This document shows, one piece after another, positions 32,219-43,954 of a stretch of 64,000 bases of DNA (its first letter is position 1; every line of letters begins with the position of its first letter). The translations under genes were made by a program, and so were the position numbers. The DNA comes from Allacma fusca (Eukaryota; Arthropoda; Collembola; Symphypleona; Sminthuridae), in NCBI GenBank assembly GCA_947179485.1, contig OX359247.1, forward strand, positions 65,461,001-65,525,000, in the 5' to 3' direction. A model generated the notes under the pieces. The model was not told where the DNA came from, ran no database searches, and worked only from the letters and a program-made list of their open reading frames with translations.

Positions 32219-35200
32219 CATGTGAGCTGGAATTTTTATTGGCAAGGAATTTCTTATTTCATGAGAAATGGAACAAGTGAGGGAGCAAAAAATAAAAGAC
32301 TGCTCCAGTAAATCGAACTTGACGAAAATGAACGGGAGGGGGATTAGGGACTCAGAGAAAGCAAAGGGAACCAGAGAGAAACATAAAATAGTTTTCTCCG
32401 CTTTTCTCTTTTCTCTTTTCTCTCTCCCTTCTTTGTATCACTTTCTTCTTCCAATGAATATACATTGTTTCCTACTTGGGCTATTGTATTTCTTTCCCCG
32501 TTTGTTTTCTCCGTCTCCTTTCCCTTAAATGATTTCTGTTGGGTTGAGGCAACCAACCAAATCCCTCAATAAATCCCACATTCGAAAGTCTACAGGCCTC
32601 CCAGTTTTTTCTTCACCCTCATTTTCATTTGTTTCCTCCAATCCTCTGACAATTTTTCTACTCTAGTAGTTTCTACGAAATTGGTGGCTTAGTATCATGT
32701 AATAATATCATATGGATGCATCTCGGTCTTCGCCAGAGATGTTTCCACAACATGTTCAAATCGAACCCTTTTAAATTTCAGCACCCTTTCAATATTCTAC
32801 GTTTTTTTCACTCAAATCAAGCCTCATTTACAAAACCAAATTAAACTTTGGTAAAAAGAATGTCTAGTTCACTATCTATCTCCGGGGATAGGTTACTATT
32901 GTTGGAGAAATTTTGTTTCAATATTACAGTTCGAATGTGAGTTGAGAGTTCTGCAAAATCGGGATGAGCATAATTATATGAGTGTAAAAATGGATACTAG
33001 GAATGTTCAAGGAAAATGGAATTAAAGGGAAATGAGAAGGTTGCAAGAAAGATGTAGCAGAGGAAACAAAATTTATAAATAATTTGTATGGTGAAATTAA
33101 AAATAGAGTAAAGGGAGGAATATTTAGTTGTATGGAAATTAATTACGTTTAGGGATTTAGCTTATTTTGGCTCAAAGGTTTTAGCTGGAGAAGTTGCCTT
33201 GGTTTATATGATTTCCTGTGAACTGAAAGCGGGAATAATTACAGTGGTATAAAAAATATGTGCACTTGCAGGGAAAGAAATGGAGTAGAAAATGTGAGGA
33301 CTGGAATTTGTTGGTTGGGAGCTGAGAGTAAAAGTAAAAACTGAGGAGAAGTTTAGGACCTGGAAAATATATGAGGCACAAAGATGATGAATCGCTCTTA
33401 GTTTTGTGGAGCAAGCGGATAAAACCAAAAGTTCTCTGACTGCTCTTAGATGAAAATATAAAACGTAATCATACTCGGAGTATTTTTGTTCCGACAAAAA
33501 CCATACACTGAGCTGTACTGAGCGAAAACACAGAGTGGAGGAGACTCCTCTCTTGAAAAGGAAAAGGACTAGGAGCGGAACATGCAGTATTCAGGCTGAG
33601 TTGGAGAAAGCAATCAGCGAAACATGGAAGGCCCAAACCAGTGGAGGCGACGCGAGCATGTCCTTTGATTTTGATTTACTCCTTTTATCCACCGAATTCC
33701 CTACCACATTTATGTATCTTTGTATCTTCTTCCAACCTCCTCTCCATCATGACTTTTCCATGAACGTGAGCTGCGTTCCACGCGTATCTTGGTCACGGAG
33801 CAGATAACTTCTATCTCTTCCTGTCATCTGTATCTGCACACATTTTTCCCTCTCCAGCTTTACCAACAAAAATCCCAATATGGAAAACCAATTCTCAAAT
33901 GACGATAGACTTTCTGTAATTATTATTACCGAGCCCTCAATTAGTTACAATTCAATGGACGGTGTTTTCCTCTTTGGTACAGTCACATTTCCATTCATGC
34001 AAACACCTAAGCTCAATTGATCACTCATTTCGTTCATATTCAAAGACAATCGCCGTTATTTGTTTCCTCCTCGTCATGTTCCTCCAAATTCCAACCAAAA
34101 TCCTCAATTTCTCGACTATCTCGAGCGTTTTCCAATTAAAATTAAAATAAATTTTGTACTTAAAACAAAAATCTACTACATATGCATTTTTGAGGGAGTT
34201 GTGCAGGACGTTATTAACATTATTTATGGCTTGCATTTAAAAGCGGCTGTAACATGTAACTGTTGCCAGTGTTTGTTTAATAGTACGTAACTCAAGGAAA
34301 CATCAGATTTACATTTTGAAACTTATTGTTACAGTTTATTTTCAAGGAGTCTGCTGGACTCCATTTTGCAAACTACCAGTTTTCCGAAGAATTTCTGCCA
34401 ATCCAAGGAGTATATTTTGTAGCCATCCCCTTTCATAACTTTGAGACTTCCAAATTTTCTAATTTGCTTAACTTTATCACTTTTGTTGAAAATCTCCCTT
34501 ATACGGTATTTCTTGTTCTGGTTGCAATGATTTCTATGCATGTTTTTTAATCGATTCTCTTCTGAACTCCTATACTTTATTTGCTCTATACCTTCCAATT
34601 GTTTTCAATTTTAACTTGTGTGATTTTCCCACAAAATTCCCGTTTGTATTTCTCCAAACCTAAAGGGTTAAGTTTTATCATTTACTCGGATTTTATTTTC
34701 CCGAATCATGGAATAGTATCTATATATTTATTCCATTTAATTTGTGTTCCAAAAAATTATGGAATTTATACAGTTTCCTGTTACAGATTAATAATTTCTT
34801 GATCACCGCCTCCTATGGGGCGAAATTTGTCTCCAGTTTCTATTTGGTCTTCTGTTTCTGGTTTCTCATGTTTGCATCCTCGAATTTCTTTTACACTGGA
34901 ATTTCGTTTCCGAATTTTCAAGCTCACATAGTTTTTTCGACATTTGCTTCCAAGAGATTTTCTGGAATTAATCAAGTTCCACAGGAAATGGGTCTTTTAA
35001 AATTTGAATTCATGTTTAAAAATATTCGTGTAGCATTACTTACTTTTTGAGTCTTATCAGACCTTCCCCAATTCCTTTTGCTTTCCTAATCCTCTTACGT
35101 TGGCGGTACTGACTTTGGTTCCAGAATTTAAGAACATGAATGCCTGCTACTCCTGAGGAATGTGGACTGAAAACGAGACTGGGAAAAGGGCGTGCTTGTG

Positions 35201-35365
35201 CTAAGCTGATAAATTCCTGGTGGTGCTACAGAGACATGAGTAAAAGTGCATTGAAATAAGAAGATAGGAGAAAAGGGTAAAAGAAAGCAATCCTGACTAA
35301 CATTTATTCTCAATTTCTCCCTCCACATGGAAAGGAAAAGTAAGGTTTGGGAAGGAAAGCTGAAT

Positions 35366-35490
35366 AGAGAGAAAGAGTGTGTGTGAGAGAGAGAGAGAAA
35401 GAGAGAAAGAGAGAAAGTGAAAGAGAGAGAGAGTGAGAGAGACAGAGGGAAAAGTAGAGAAAAGGAGGGAAAAGGAGGGAAATGGAGAAG
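35366..35490. repeat. (GA)n-rich polypurine tract
   Basis: About 125 bp of nearly uninterrupted purine on the plus strand, made of GAGA, GAAA and GGGAAAA units with a short GTGTGTG insert near 35378. Mirror-repeat polypurine of this kind can form triplex DNA, and GAGA repeats bind GAGA-type factors in insects. Confidence 0.85.
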
Positions 35491-38400
35491 AGTTAAAAAA
35501 ATTGAAGGGAGGCTTGTCGATTTGTCTGCAATGATCTCATCTGCATGGATGCAGCTGTCTCAATTTCCATTCCATTGGGAAAAAGGAGTGACCGAGGGGT
35601 TATACCATTTGTGGTCAGCTCGGATGATGTTGCTGAGAAGGATTGTGAGGGAGGGAAATACAAGGAGTCCAGTCCAAGTCAATAGGACATGCTTTGATAA
35701 ATCTCCCCAGCCAGCCCAGTGGGCTTTGTATAAGTTAAAGTCAACAGACGCACCCATCTTTCCCACTCATACGACTTTCCCCACGGGCTTCTTTGCATAC
35801 CCTTTTTCCCATTGGCAACTTTCCCAGGGATTTGCATCCAAAATTTGGTGTTTCCGTTTTCCTTGGCTTTCTACATTCCCTTCTCTCCCTCTTTCTCTAT
35901 ATTCCCTCCAATTTCTCTCTATTTCACTATCATCTTTCCCTTCTTTTCCCCTCCCATCTTTCCCATACTTTCATTCCATCAGACCTTGTATTTAAATTCT
36001 AAATTTCAAATTCCCCACAACTTCTTTCTCCGTTGAATTCTAAATTAGGCTTTTATTTTTCTTGGGTATTTTTTATACTCAGAATGACTTGCTTTTTAAA
36101 CATTTATAGGTCAATGGCTCTCTGCCTGCCATTTATCAGAATTTTTACATTCTATGGGTGGCTGCATGTAGGGGAAAAATTCATTTGACATTTTGACGGC
36201 AAGTTTTTAAATAAATCAACAACTTTCTGGCAATCCTTGCAATTTTTTAAATGGGGCAACTTCAACGTCGGCTGTAGTTTGCCCATTTTGTTATCCGAGT
36301 ATCAAGTGCGTCAGTGCTTGCGATAATTGGCTCCACTCTCGCTTATCTAATAATACTCTTGGTCATTACTTTCACGTTCTTTTTTCCTTTCTCCAAACTT
36401 TCACTTAAATTTCTCTGGAGTTCAACTGTAATTGTGATGTATTGGAATTTTACTTCACTTTTCTCTCACTACTGCACTCCTATTCCCGACTTTTGTTTCA
36501 CTTTTGGCCAACTATCTCGTCCTTTTCTACATCCTTAAGTCTACCGTACCATTTATTTTTCATGTCTGTATTTCTTTTCCAATCGTTTTTTCTTTAACTC
36601 CACGAATTTTACGAAATGTTATAATTTAGCTTAAGGTGACTAGATTTTAATTCTTTTACACGGTTTCACTTATTTTCGGTTACAGTATTTTCGATTTTAC
36701 ATCTCCAGTTTTTTGTAAGGAAATATTTCTTTTAGGTTTTTACGAACTTTTCCCACTCCCTAATTTTGTCTTTTCCAGTCATTTCGGTTAGTATTGCTTC
36801 TGTTTTCTTTTTGATTTTGAACGTTGAGGTTTCTTCAATCAGACTTGTCAAATTTTATGTGAACATACACCTTTTCTGGATAATTTATTTTTATTTAATT
36901 ATGTCTTTTGCAAGTTTTCTTGAATAATATATCCTGGGATTGCTCAAATCCACCTTAATTTTCCGTTTGCATTTTCCTTTGAAGTGACAAATGCACTGTT
37001 TACTACGTCCCCTGGACAGGCCATTCTTAGCCACATGAATTTTAATCATATTCGATATTCATGTACAATAACGGAATGGAAACACGTTTCCAATTGAAAT
37101 TTCTAAAGTAAAAATTGTATACGATCTAAATGAAACAACTTCAAAAATATAGCAACGAATTTTTATTTGATGCTTTAAAATTGATTTCCACTTAATTTCT
37201 GATAAATGACTTTGGCCTCGAAAGGCTGGAATGCCCAATGGAACGTGGTTGCTCCAGAAGTGTACTTTCCTGGTAGAAGCTTCAATATGTTTCCATCCGA
37301 AGAGGGAAAAAATGATGCTGAATATTAAATTGCATGCATATAGAAAATTTATTGACCGCGTCCCTTTCTAATCTCCAGATTCCTATCTAGAAAGTATACA
37401 CGAGTGTTTATGCAATGGTTTGGATAGGAACTGGAAATGCAGACAAGAATTTGTTTGTGTCTCGAGACTCAGCGGGAAAACCCGGAGTGAAGAAATACAA
37501 AGAGGAAGTTTATCTAAAAGTTGTGATTTTTATTGTGATTTTGACTCAAGTGATGGGACACATAAAATGTGCATGTTACGTATATTGTTGCAACGAAAGC
37601 TTGAAAGGGAGTTAAAAGGCACGCCAGTAACAGAAGCTTGCAGTTTATTTGCCGAGAGATTTTCCAAACATACTGTTTTACTGGAAATAGGAAACTCGAA
37701 GGTACAGCATCCTGCAAAATACTTCCCGAGATTCATCAAACTGGCTTTATTCACTCTTTCCTCGAGCTTTCCTAAACTATTTTCCAACCATCTGTATTCA
37801 TCACTTGGGTTTGAGCGTAAAAAGCAAAAACAAAATGTTCTTTTGATGTTTAACAGCTTTATTCACCCAACGTAAAATTCTAGCGTTTGTGAAGTTTTGT
37901 CAAGCTCGTGGTTTTTTTTGCTAATTGCAAGAGTAGTTTCTACTGCAAGATATTATTTTTAAAACGATCTTTCTGCGCTTTGAGAATATCTATATAAGTA
38001 GGACAAAATATGAAATCGTCCATTGAATACAGAAATGGTTAAGATATCTCCAGGCGTGGGGGAAGCCGTCCAAGAAAATTATGTAAATTGAAGGAAAGCA
38101 TTGTTTGCTTTTATTTATGAGTTGTTAGGAGTTTACTTAAAATATTTATTTCATATGCATTCTGTCAGTGTTCTCGAAAGGAGCCAAAGAGGGGAAAGTT
38201 GTTTTTGTATTCTCAGAAAGGGCTACATTGACATTTTGTGAATTTTAGATTTTTCTGTGGAATTAATTCCGAGCATTTGCGTGAGTATGTGATGAATGAT
38301 GCTCCAGTTTTTACATAGGTGTCAGTATTATTATGTAAACTAGAAAAGTTGAGAGAAAGTGTGCTGCTAAATATGGGCGGTAGGTGTTTTGGGGCTTGGT

Positions 38401-40310
38401 TGTAAATGTAGTAAAAGCTGATGGAAAACAAAAAATGGGTGGGATATTTTGTGGGGTCCACCGTATAGTTGCATACGCGTGAGAGCTTTTGAATGGGTGG
38501 CGGAACCGTAATAATAATTCTAGCGTTTTGAAGGGTTGTTTGTGGAAGGAGGAAAAGTTTGGGTGGAAATGGTCCCTCTTTGCCTGTAACTCATAAGGAG
38601 ATGGAGAAAGGTGGAGGAAATAGTTTGTGCAAACTTTCCTTAAGATTTTCCACATTCCTGGCTTGGGAGATATGAGGAGCAGAGATAGTAACAATATGTG
38701 CATACAGATAAAGCAATACATTTATGACTGTATATAAGTTTGGCATTCAGTTTAAACCTGGGATTTGGCAGCGCGGGCTTTTCGATTTGGTAACATAACA
38801 CACGCCCATTTACTATTTACATCTCAGCAATGATCATTGCAATGGAAATCCACACTCTCACCGTTCCTACCCTTCAACTCCACGTACATACATATTCCCA
38901 TGTATTTGAACTTGTGTGTGTGTGTGGTTCTTTTACTCTGTACATCATTCATCATACACTGTCTAAGCATGTAATTAAGCACATATCCTAAGTATATGTA
39001 CTGCTCATAATTATAAATCCATTTGCATTCATCTAATTATTCGAGTGCCCATTTTGTGTTTGCACACTGTCTGGCTAACGCCTCCTGAGGCTCTGTAGAG
39101 TACAGCAACTAATATTATTACAAGGTGCATATAGTAGGTGAAGAAGCAAAAAAGTGGGATTTTAATAAAAAAAACGTCAATGTCCATTTTGTGCCTTTAG
39201 ACAATATCTATACTTGCTTTTATGATTATGCCTGGCAATTAGTAAGGGAATATTTAAGTTGATAATTGTATAAAAATAATAGATGTAAAATGTATCTACT
39301 TGTATGCCATTTTATGGAAATGTGTACATGGTAGTAGATTTACCGTACTGTTCAGCCCGATTTGAGCATGGGGAAGGATAGGGAATATTTGTGAGTAAAA
39401 TTGTGTATTTGACGTGGAAGTAAATGGGACGCAGATTGGAGTAGTAGAGACAAGGGCTGATGGAAGAGGCCGTGTGCGGGAAGCACATATGTAATAATGT
39501 ATGTATGCATGTGTACGTATGCTCGTAGAATAAGGTGGAATAAAGGGAGTAATACGTAGTGGTGCATGTGATGTAGAGTTGATTAGTTGGGGCAGAGTAA
39601 GAACGACTCAGAGTCTTAGCTGACTATTTCCTTGTGCAGCGTGTGTACGCCCAGAGTCATTTTCGATGAGCTAATATAATCATATAATTTACCAATGAGG
39701 GTGAGATACGTCAACCAAAGGGTTAGCAGCGAGTAATACTCTGTTTAAAGTAATTATATGAAGACGCTTTGGCCCTTAACAGTTTTGCAGAGTAATCGAA
39801 GAGGCCCTACGAGAACAGTTCTGCCAATATAGTCGTTAGCGCAGGACTGAATTTATACTACAGCGCGGGATAGAATTTTGCAAATGAAGGATCGGTGGAA
39901 GCGGTGCTTTTGAAACTGTTCAACTTAACAATAATAATTATCTAAATTATCTGCATTTTGTTTTGTAAAAGGACAAGACCAGATACAAATTACGACTCAT
40001 ACAATTAATTGCTAATTCGAAATAATAATAAGTTTCGCCCATCCTTTATTCTTACGCATGAGCATTTTGCGAAGGCTGTTCCAAACTACGTGTAGATACA
40101 AATAGAGAAACACCGGTGAAGAAGCAAAATGATCTAGATGTATTTTTGATTAAAATAAGTGAAACTGGATGAAGATGGTTTTGAATTGATTGTAAACTGC
40201 GTGGAGGTCATTTTGCCTCCGTCATTGCTGGGACGTTGCTTGTACATAGCAAGTTGTGTTGAATTGATGCACATATAATACACAAGAGCGTGGAGATGAA
40301 AGTGAAAATA

Positions 40311-40340
40311 GAAGAAATAGGAAGAAATAGGAAGAAATAG
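40311..40340. repeat. 10-bp tandem repeat, unit GAAGAAATAG, 3 copies
   Basis: Three perfect decamers, preceded by a partial copy ending ATA. Confidence 0.9.
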
Positions 40341-42249
40341 TGGGAGCGCAGAGAATGTATTTACATGAAAAGGATGATGTAGATAAAAATAGGAAAGGCT
40401 GAAGAATTGGCGGAAGGGAAGTCTATGAATTTGAAATTCCAGAATGAAGGAGAATGAGGGAAGGAAATGGGAGCAGACTTTCTCTTTGCATGGTAAACTT
40501 GTCCTCTCTGGCCCAATGTAAGCACTGCGGACGTGTATTCATTGTGGACTGGAAAATGTTTATGTGTGCAAATTTCCTCCTTCTCCTCACCAAAAACTTG
40601 CATCCTCCGGACCTTTCTCTTTACTTTCACTCTTCTCTCCACTTTTCCTATCTGGAAAAACCAACGCAACATTACGCAATGGGATTGAGCAATATCACAA
40701 GAAATCTTCACGCTCAACTTTCTCCCGCTTGCTCTATTATTCCTCGCTGCTCTTCGTTTCCAAAAGTGAACAAGCGGGAGTCGGGAGAAAAGCAATGAGG
40801 CTCAATTGTAAAGGAAAAGAGAAAACATTTGGCTCCTTTCCCAAATTTTCCAGGAAATCCCATCCAAAATCTCTCCACATAAATGCAAGTCTACATTAGA
40901 CGCCCCTATACATGACATTCACGCACATACACAAGCCCTCCTATCTCCCTTTCTCCCTTTCTCCCTTTCAAATCCTAAATTCTTATAATAAAATTCGCCC
41001 CCTTATGAATTTGATTTTTTCCCCGAATACCATCGCACGGGCTTTTTAATAATACTTTCGCCATATACTCCCCATTTCCAAGGAACGCCCACTCCACCTA
41101 GGCTTCCCAAATTGGCCCATTGACTTTATCATAGCCGTTGGTCACTGTGCCAGCATAGTTCGGCTTATTGTTAGTGTCTGCAGCGTAATTGTGAAAGTGC
41201 AGAAATTGGTGAGCAGCTTAACTTAGTCTATTGGGTAATCATTTTAATAATCGCTATTAGCAAGGAACGTAACCGTTAGACAAAGGGCAGGTATGCGTAC
41301 CAAAACCGAACAAAGCAATTCAAAGCTGGAGGAAAATACTGAAAGTATGTTATAGATGGAGAAAGTAAGTTCAATCTAGCATCAAGAATACGAAAGCTCA
41401 AAAGAAAAAGTCCGTACATTGCAACGTAGGTGGAAATATGAAAGTAAATTCTGAAGGTGCAAGGTCAAGCAGAGAATTGATGTAAAGTATTTGAAAGCTG
41501 GGAAGGGTTTGAAAAGTTCGCAAGGTTAGGGAATCCGCTACATTGAAAAAATAAGTTGAATCATTTATGATGATCATACATGATTTCAAATTGACTTTTT
41601 ACATTACTATAAGTCATTTGAAAGTAAGGTAAAGAATTGAAAAGCCAATATATGCAGATCCATGAACGTCGGATCAAATAACTTTGAAGCAGGTAAAGAA
41701 TAAATTGGTTAGTCAGATCATTTGAAAGAATTTGAATGTTTGATCAAACAAATTAAGAAAATAAGAAAGCTAGAAAAAGGATTTACAACCGAGAAACAAA
41801 AGTTGATTCAAAATTGCAGTTACGTAAAACCATTTTATTTGATTTAGCTTAATTGGTATGTATTTTAGCGACAGATGGAAAACGTGCGTGTGAGGAGAAT
41901 GAATGAGTGAGTGAAGTATTTAATGTATAGATCTGTATGGTTTGATTGCAGGGTGAAAAGAGTGAGAGGGGATTTGTTGGGGGGGGGGTTAAGTGGCATC
42001 ATATGAGCCAAAAGACAATTTTTAATACGCAACAGTAACAGCCGGAAATAAATTAATTTTATAATGAAGTTCAGAGAAATGGACTCGTCAACTACCCAAA
42101 TCTCACTGGTCGAAATAACAAAAAATGTTTAGATAGTAGCTTAAAATGTAGAAAGAAAGGAAGGTTAGGTTACAAGAATTTGAATAGATTCAGAGGCATT
42201 GAAGATAGAGAAATGTACATGGATGGGTCTGATTTTTACTGCGTTAGAG

Positions 42250-42479
42250 TAAGGGTGTACTCACATAAAACATGTTCCTTCCCTAACCGTAAATATTTTA
42301 GTCGGCATTACGGAAGGAACTAAACGGAAACAACATTCCAACCGCTTACGAACACATATCTCGCATTCACACTCACGTAAGTAATTACATACGGGCTGAA
42401 CTTATGTGAGAGGTCTCTCCGTAACGGAGAAAAATTTTACGTCCACGGACAAAACATGCTTTATGTGAGTACACCCTAA
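42250..42479. other. TAA target duplications flanking the 224-bp MITE
   Basis: TAA occurs at 42250-42252 and 42477-42479, directly outside the inverted termini. A longer shared word TTAGAGTAA also occurs on both sides (ending 42252, and near 42484-42492), so the precise duplication is not settled. Confidence 0.5.
42253..42476. mobile_element. MITE with 24-bp terminal inverted repeats (224 bp)
   Basis: Both termini read GGGTGTACTCACATAAA inward and continue as RCATGTT; the 24-bp repeats differ at one base. The similarity continues with small gaps for about 40 bp more (CGTAAA, then TTACGGA-like blocks), so the whole element folds as a long imperfect hairpin. A perfect inverted repeat CTCCGT-A-ACGGAG lies at 42417-42429. 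There is no coding capacity. The TAA duplication suggests a PIF/Harbinger-type parent, but the ends differ from those of the 6639-7343 element. Confidence 0.75.
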
Positions 42480-42623
42480 CGAATTAGAGTAAAACGAACA
42501 CGACACACAAAATTGCTGTATAAAAATAAAAGCCTAGAATGAATTAATCATTCCTGCTGTAAGAATTTCCGCAGCGCATTCAACTCCTGTTATGTAATAC
42601 AAGGATGGGCGTTTTGCGTATAA

Positions 42624-42624
<1 letters not shown>

Positions 42625-42656
<32 letters not shown>
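42625..42656. repeat. (AAT)n microsatellite
   Basis: A perfect AAT run of about 10.7 units. Confidence 0.95.
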
Positions 42657-43932
42657 GTATAAAGCAAGTCAATTCATCACCACAAACCTAATCCCACGAC
42701 TAGTGTACTGCGCTCCGCCTATCCATTACAGAAAAGGTGACTCATGTAGATTTTAGCTGCAAATGCGCATGTGCACAGATTGGAGTCAGTTACAATGAGT
42801 TGGTAAAACCATTGTAAAACTTAACTGGTGGAAGACCGTCCATTATTAGGGTTTCGAAAGAAGGAGAGTGACCCGACCTTAACATCCGTGTTCGAACGAA
42901 GCAGAGGAATGAAGTTGACATTTTGTGCTGACTTGTGTATACGTAATGTTAAATGAATGGTTATACTTAAAGCAAGGGTTGGGCCCGGATTAAATAAATA
43001 TTATTTGTCGCTAAAGTGAATGTGAATGCGCATTGAAGGCGAAATCGTGTCGTAACTCGTCAACCCCTGCAACATCATACACATAAATATCTGTAACGCT
43101 TATAAACTCATAACCCATCCGTAACCCCAAAGCTCCTCCTATCCTTATAGCACGTATCTTGTAGTCAAAAACTGTACTGAAATATATGCTCTTCCTATTC
43201 TTAACTTCAAATGATTCGTAACGCATTAAGGACCTCTATCCGTGATCAATTCAATTCCGTCTGTTATTTCACCTGGGTCTCACCCATAACATATTTCAGT
43301 TTTCCACACATCAGGTGCAATTCTCTGAACTTTTTGGAATTCTCAAAAGTATGATGAGTTGGATAATTGTTTAAGGTCGCTTTCTGCGCAATATTGTTTT
43401 ATAGTTTTATTACATCTTCCATTTTTTCAACTCCCTCAGCATATTGTTTGCTACAGACTGGAGTGAAACTGGATCTGTGTAGGTCGTGGGTGTGGTTAGT
43501 GTAAATACTCAGTTGTAATTATTTTTTCTGTCTGGTTTTGAATTTTAATAATTCAAATAATCTGTTGTAATTCACACTGTTTTACTTACATACATACAGT
43601 AGTGATACCTATCCCGAGGATGTTTAAGTGAAATAATACTGTTAATTTTGCTATTTGCACCTTAGAATTTATTTCCCCTGCTTTGGCCATAATCCAGTAT
43701 TGAATATCTACAGGAACCACTTTATTTTGGGTTTTCTTCAATTCTACGTAAATTCGATGACATTAGGGTTTTCTTTAAGACTGGATTTGTGCGTCCGCCG
43801 GTAAGGACCTACCTTGTTTTACTTCTTCCTTGTTCTCGGAGGGAATATGTAACGTAATTCTACCTAATGGAAGGTAATGGATAGTGGGTTTATATGTACA
43901 ATGGGAATAATAATATTATTATAATTATTAGC

Positions 43933-43954
43933 ATTCCCCCACTCGAGGGGGAAT
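43933..43954. repeat. 8-bp stem inverted repeat ATTCCCCC / GGGGGAAT
   Basis: Perfect 8-bp arms with a 6-nt loop ACTCGA. A further GGGAAT followed by AT-rich sequence lies upstream at about 43907-43912 and could pair with the first arm instead, giving two mutually exclusive hairpins. Confidence 0.7.

Larger units (their letters stand above)
30003..42249. other. Long non-coding stretch with microsatellites
   Basis: No gene that I can support. Frames up to about 190 codons (35417-35995) are translations of GA- or CT-rich DNA and look like low-complexity shadows. The region includes an 8-bp tandem repeat at 30289, a GT tract at 32196-32218, a TTTTCTC run at 32401-32422, a GA-rich tract at 35366-35490, a GT tract at 38912-38926, a 10-bp repeat at 40311-40340, a TTTCTCCC-type run at 40944-40968 and ten consecutive Gs at 41979-41988. 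The part around 34000-36700 is notably T-rich on the plus strand. Confidence 0.7.

Noticed and set aside
35417-35995. Plus-strand open frame of about 192 codons
   Set aside because: Its first third is the translation of a GA repeat and its end is a pyrimidine tract; no gene-like signal remains.
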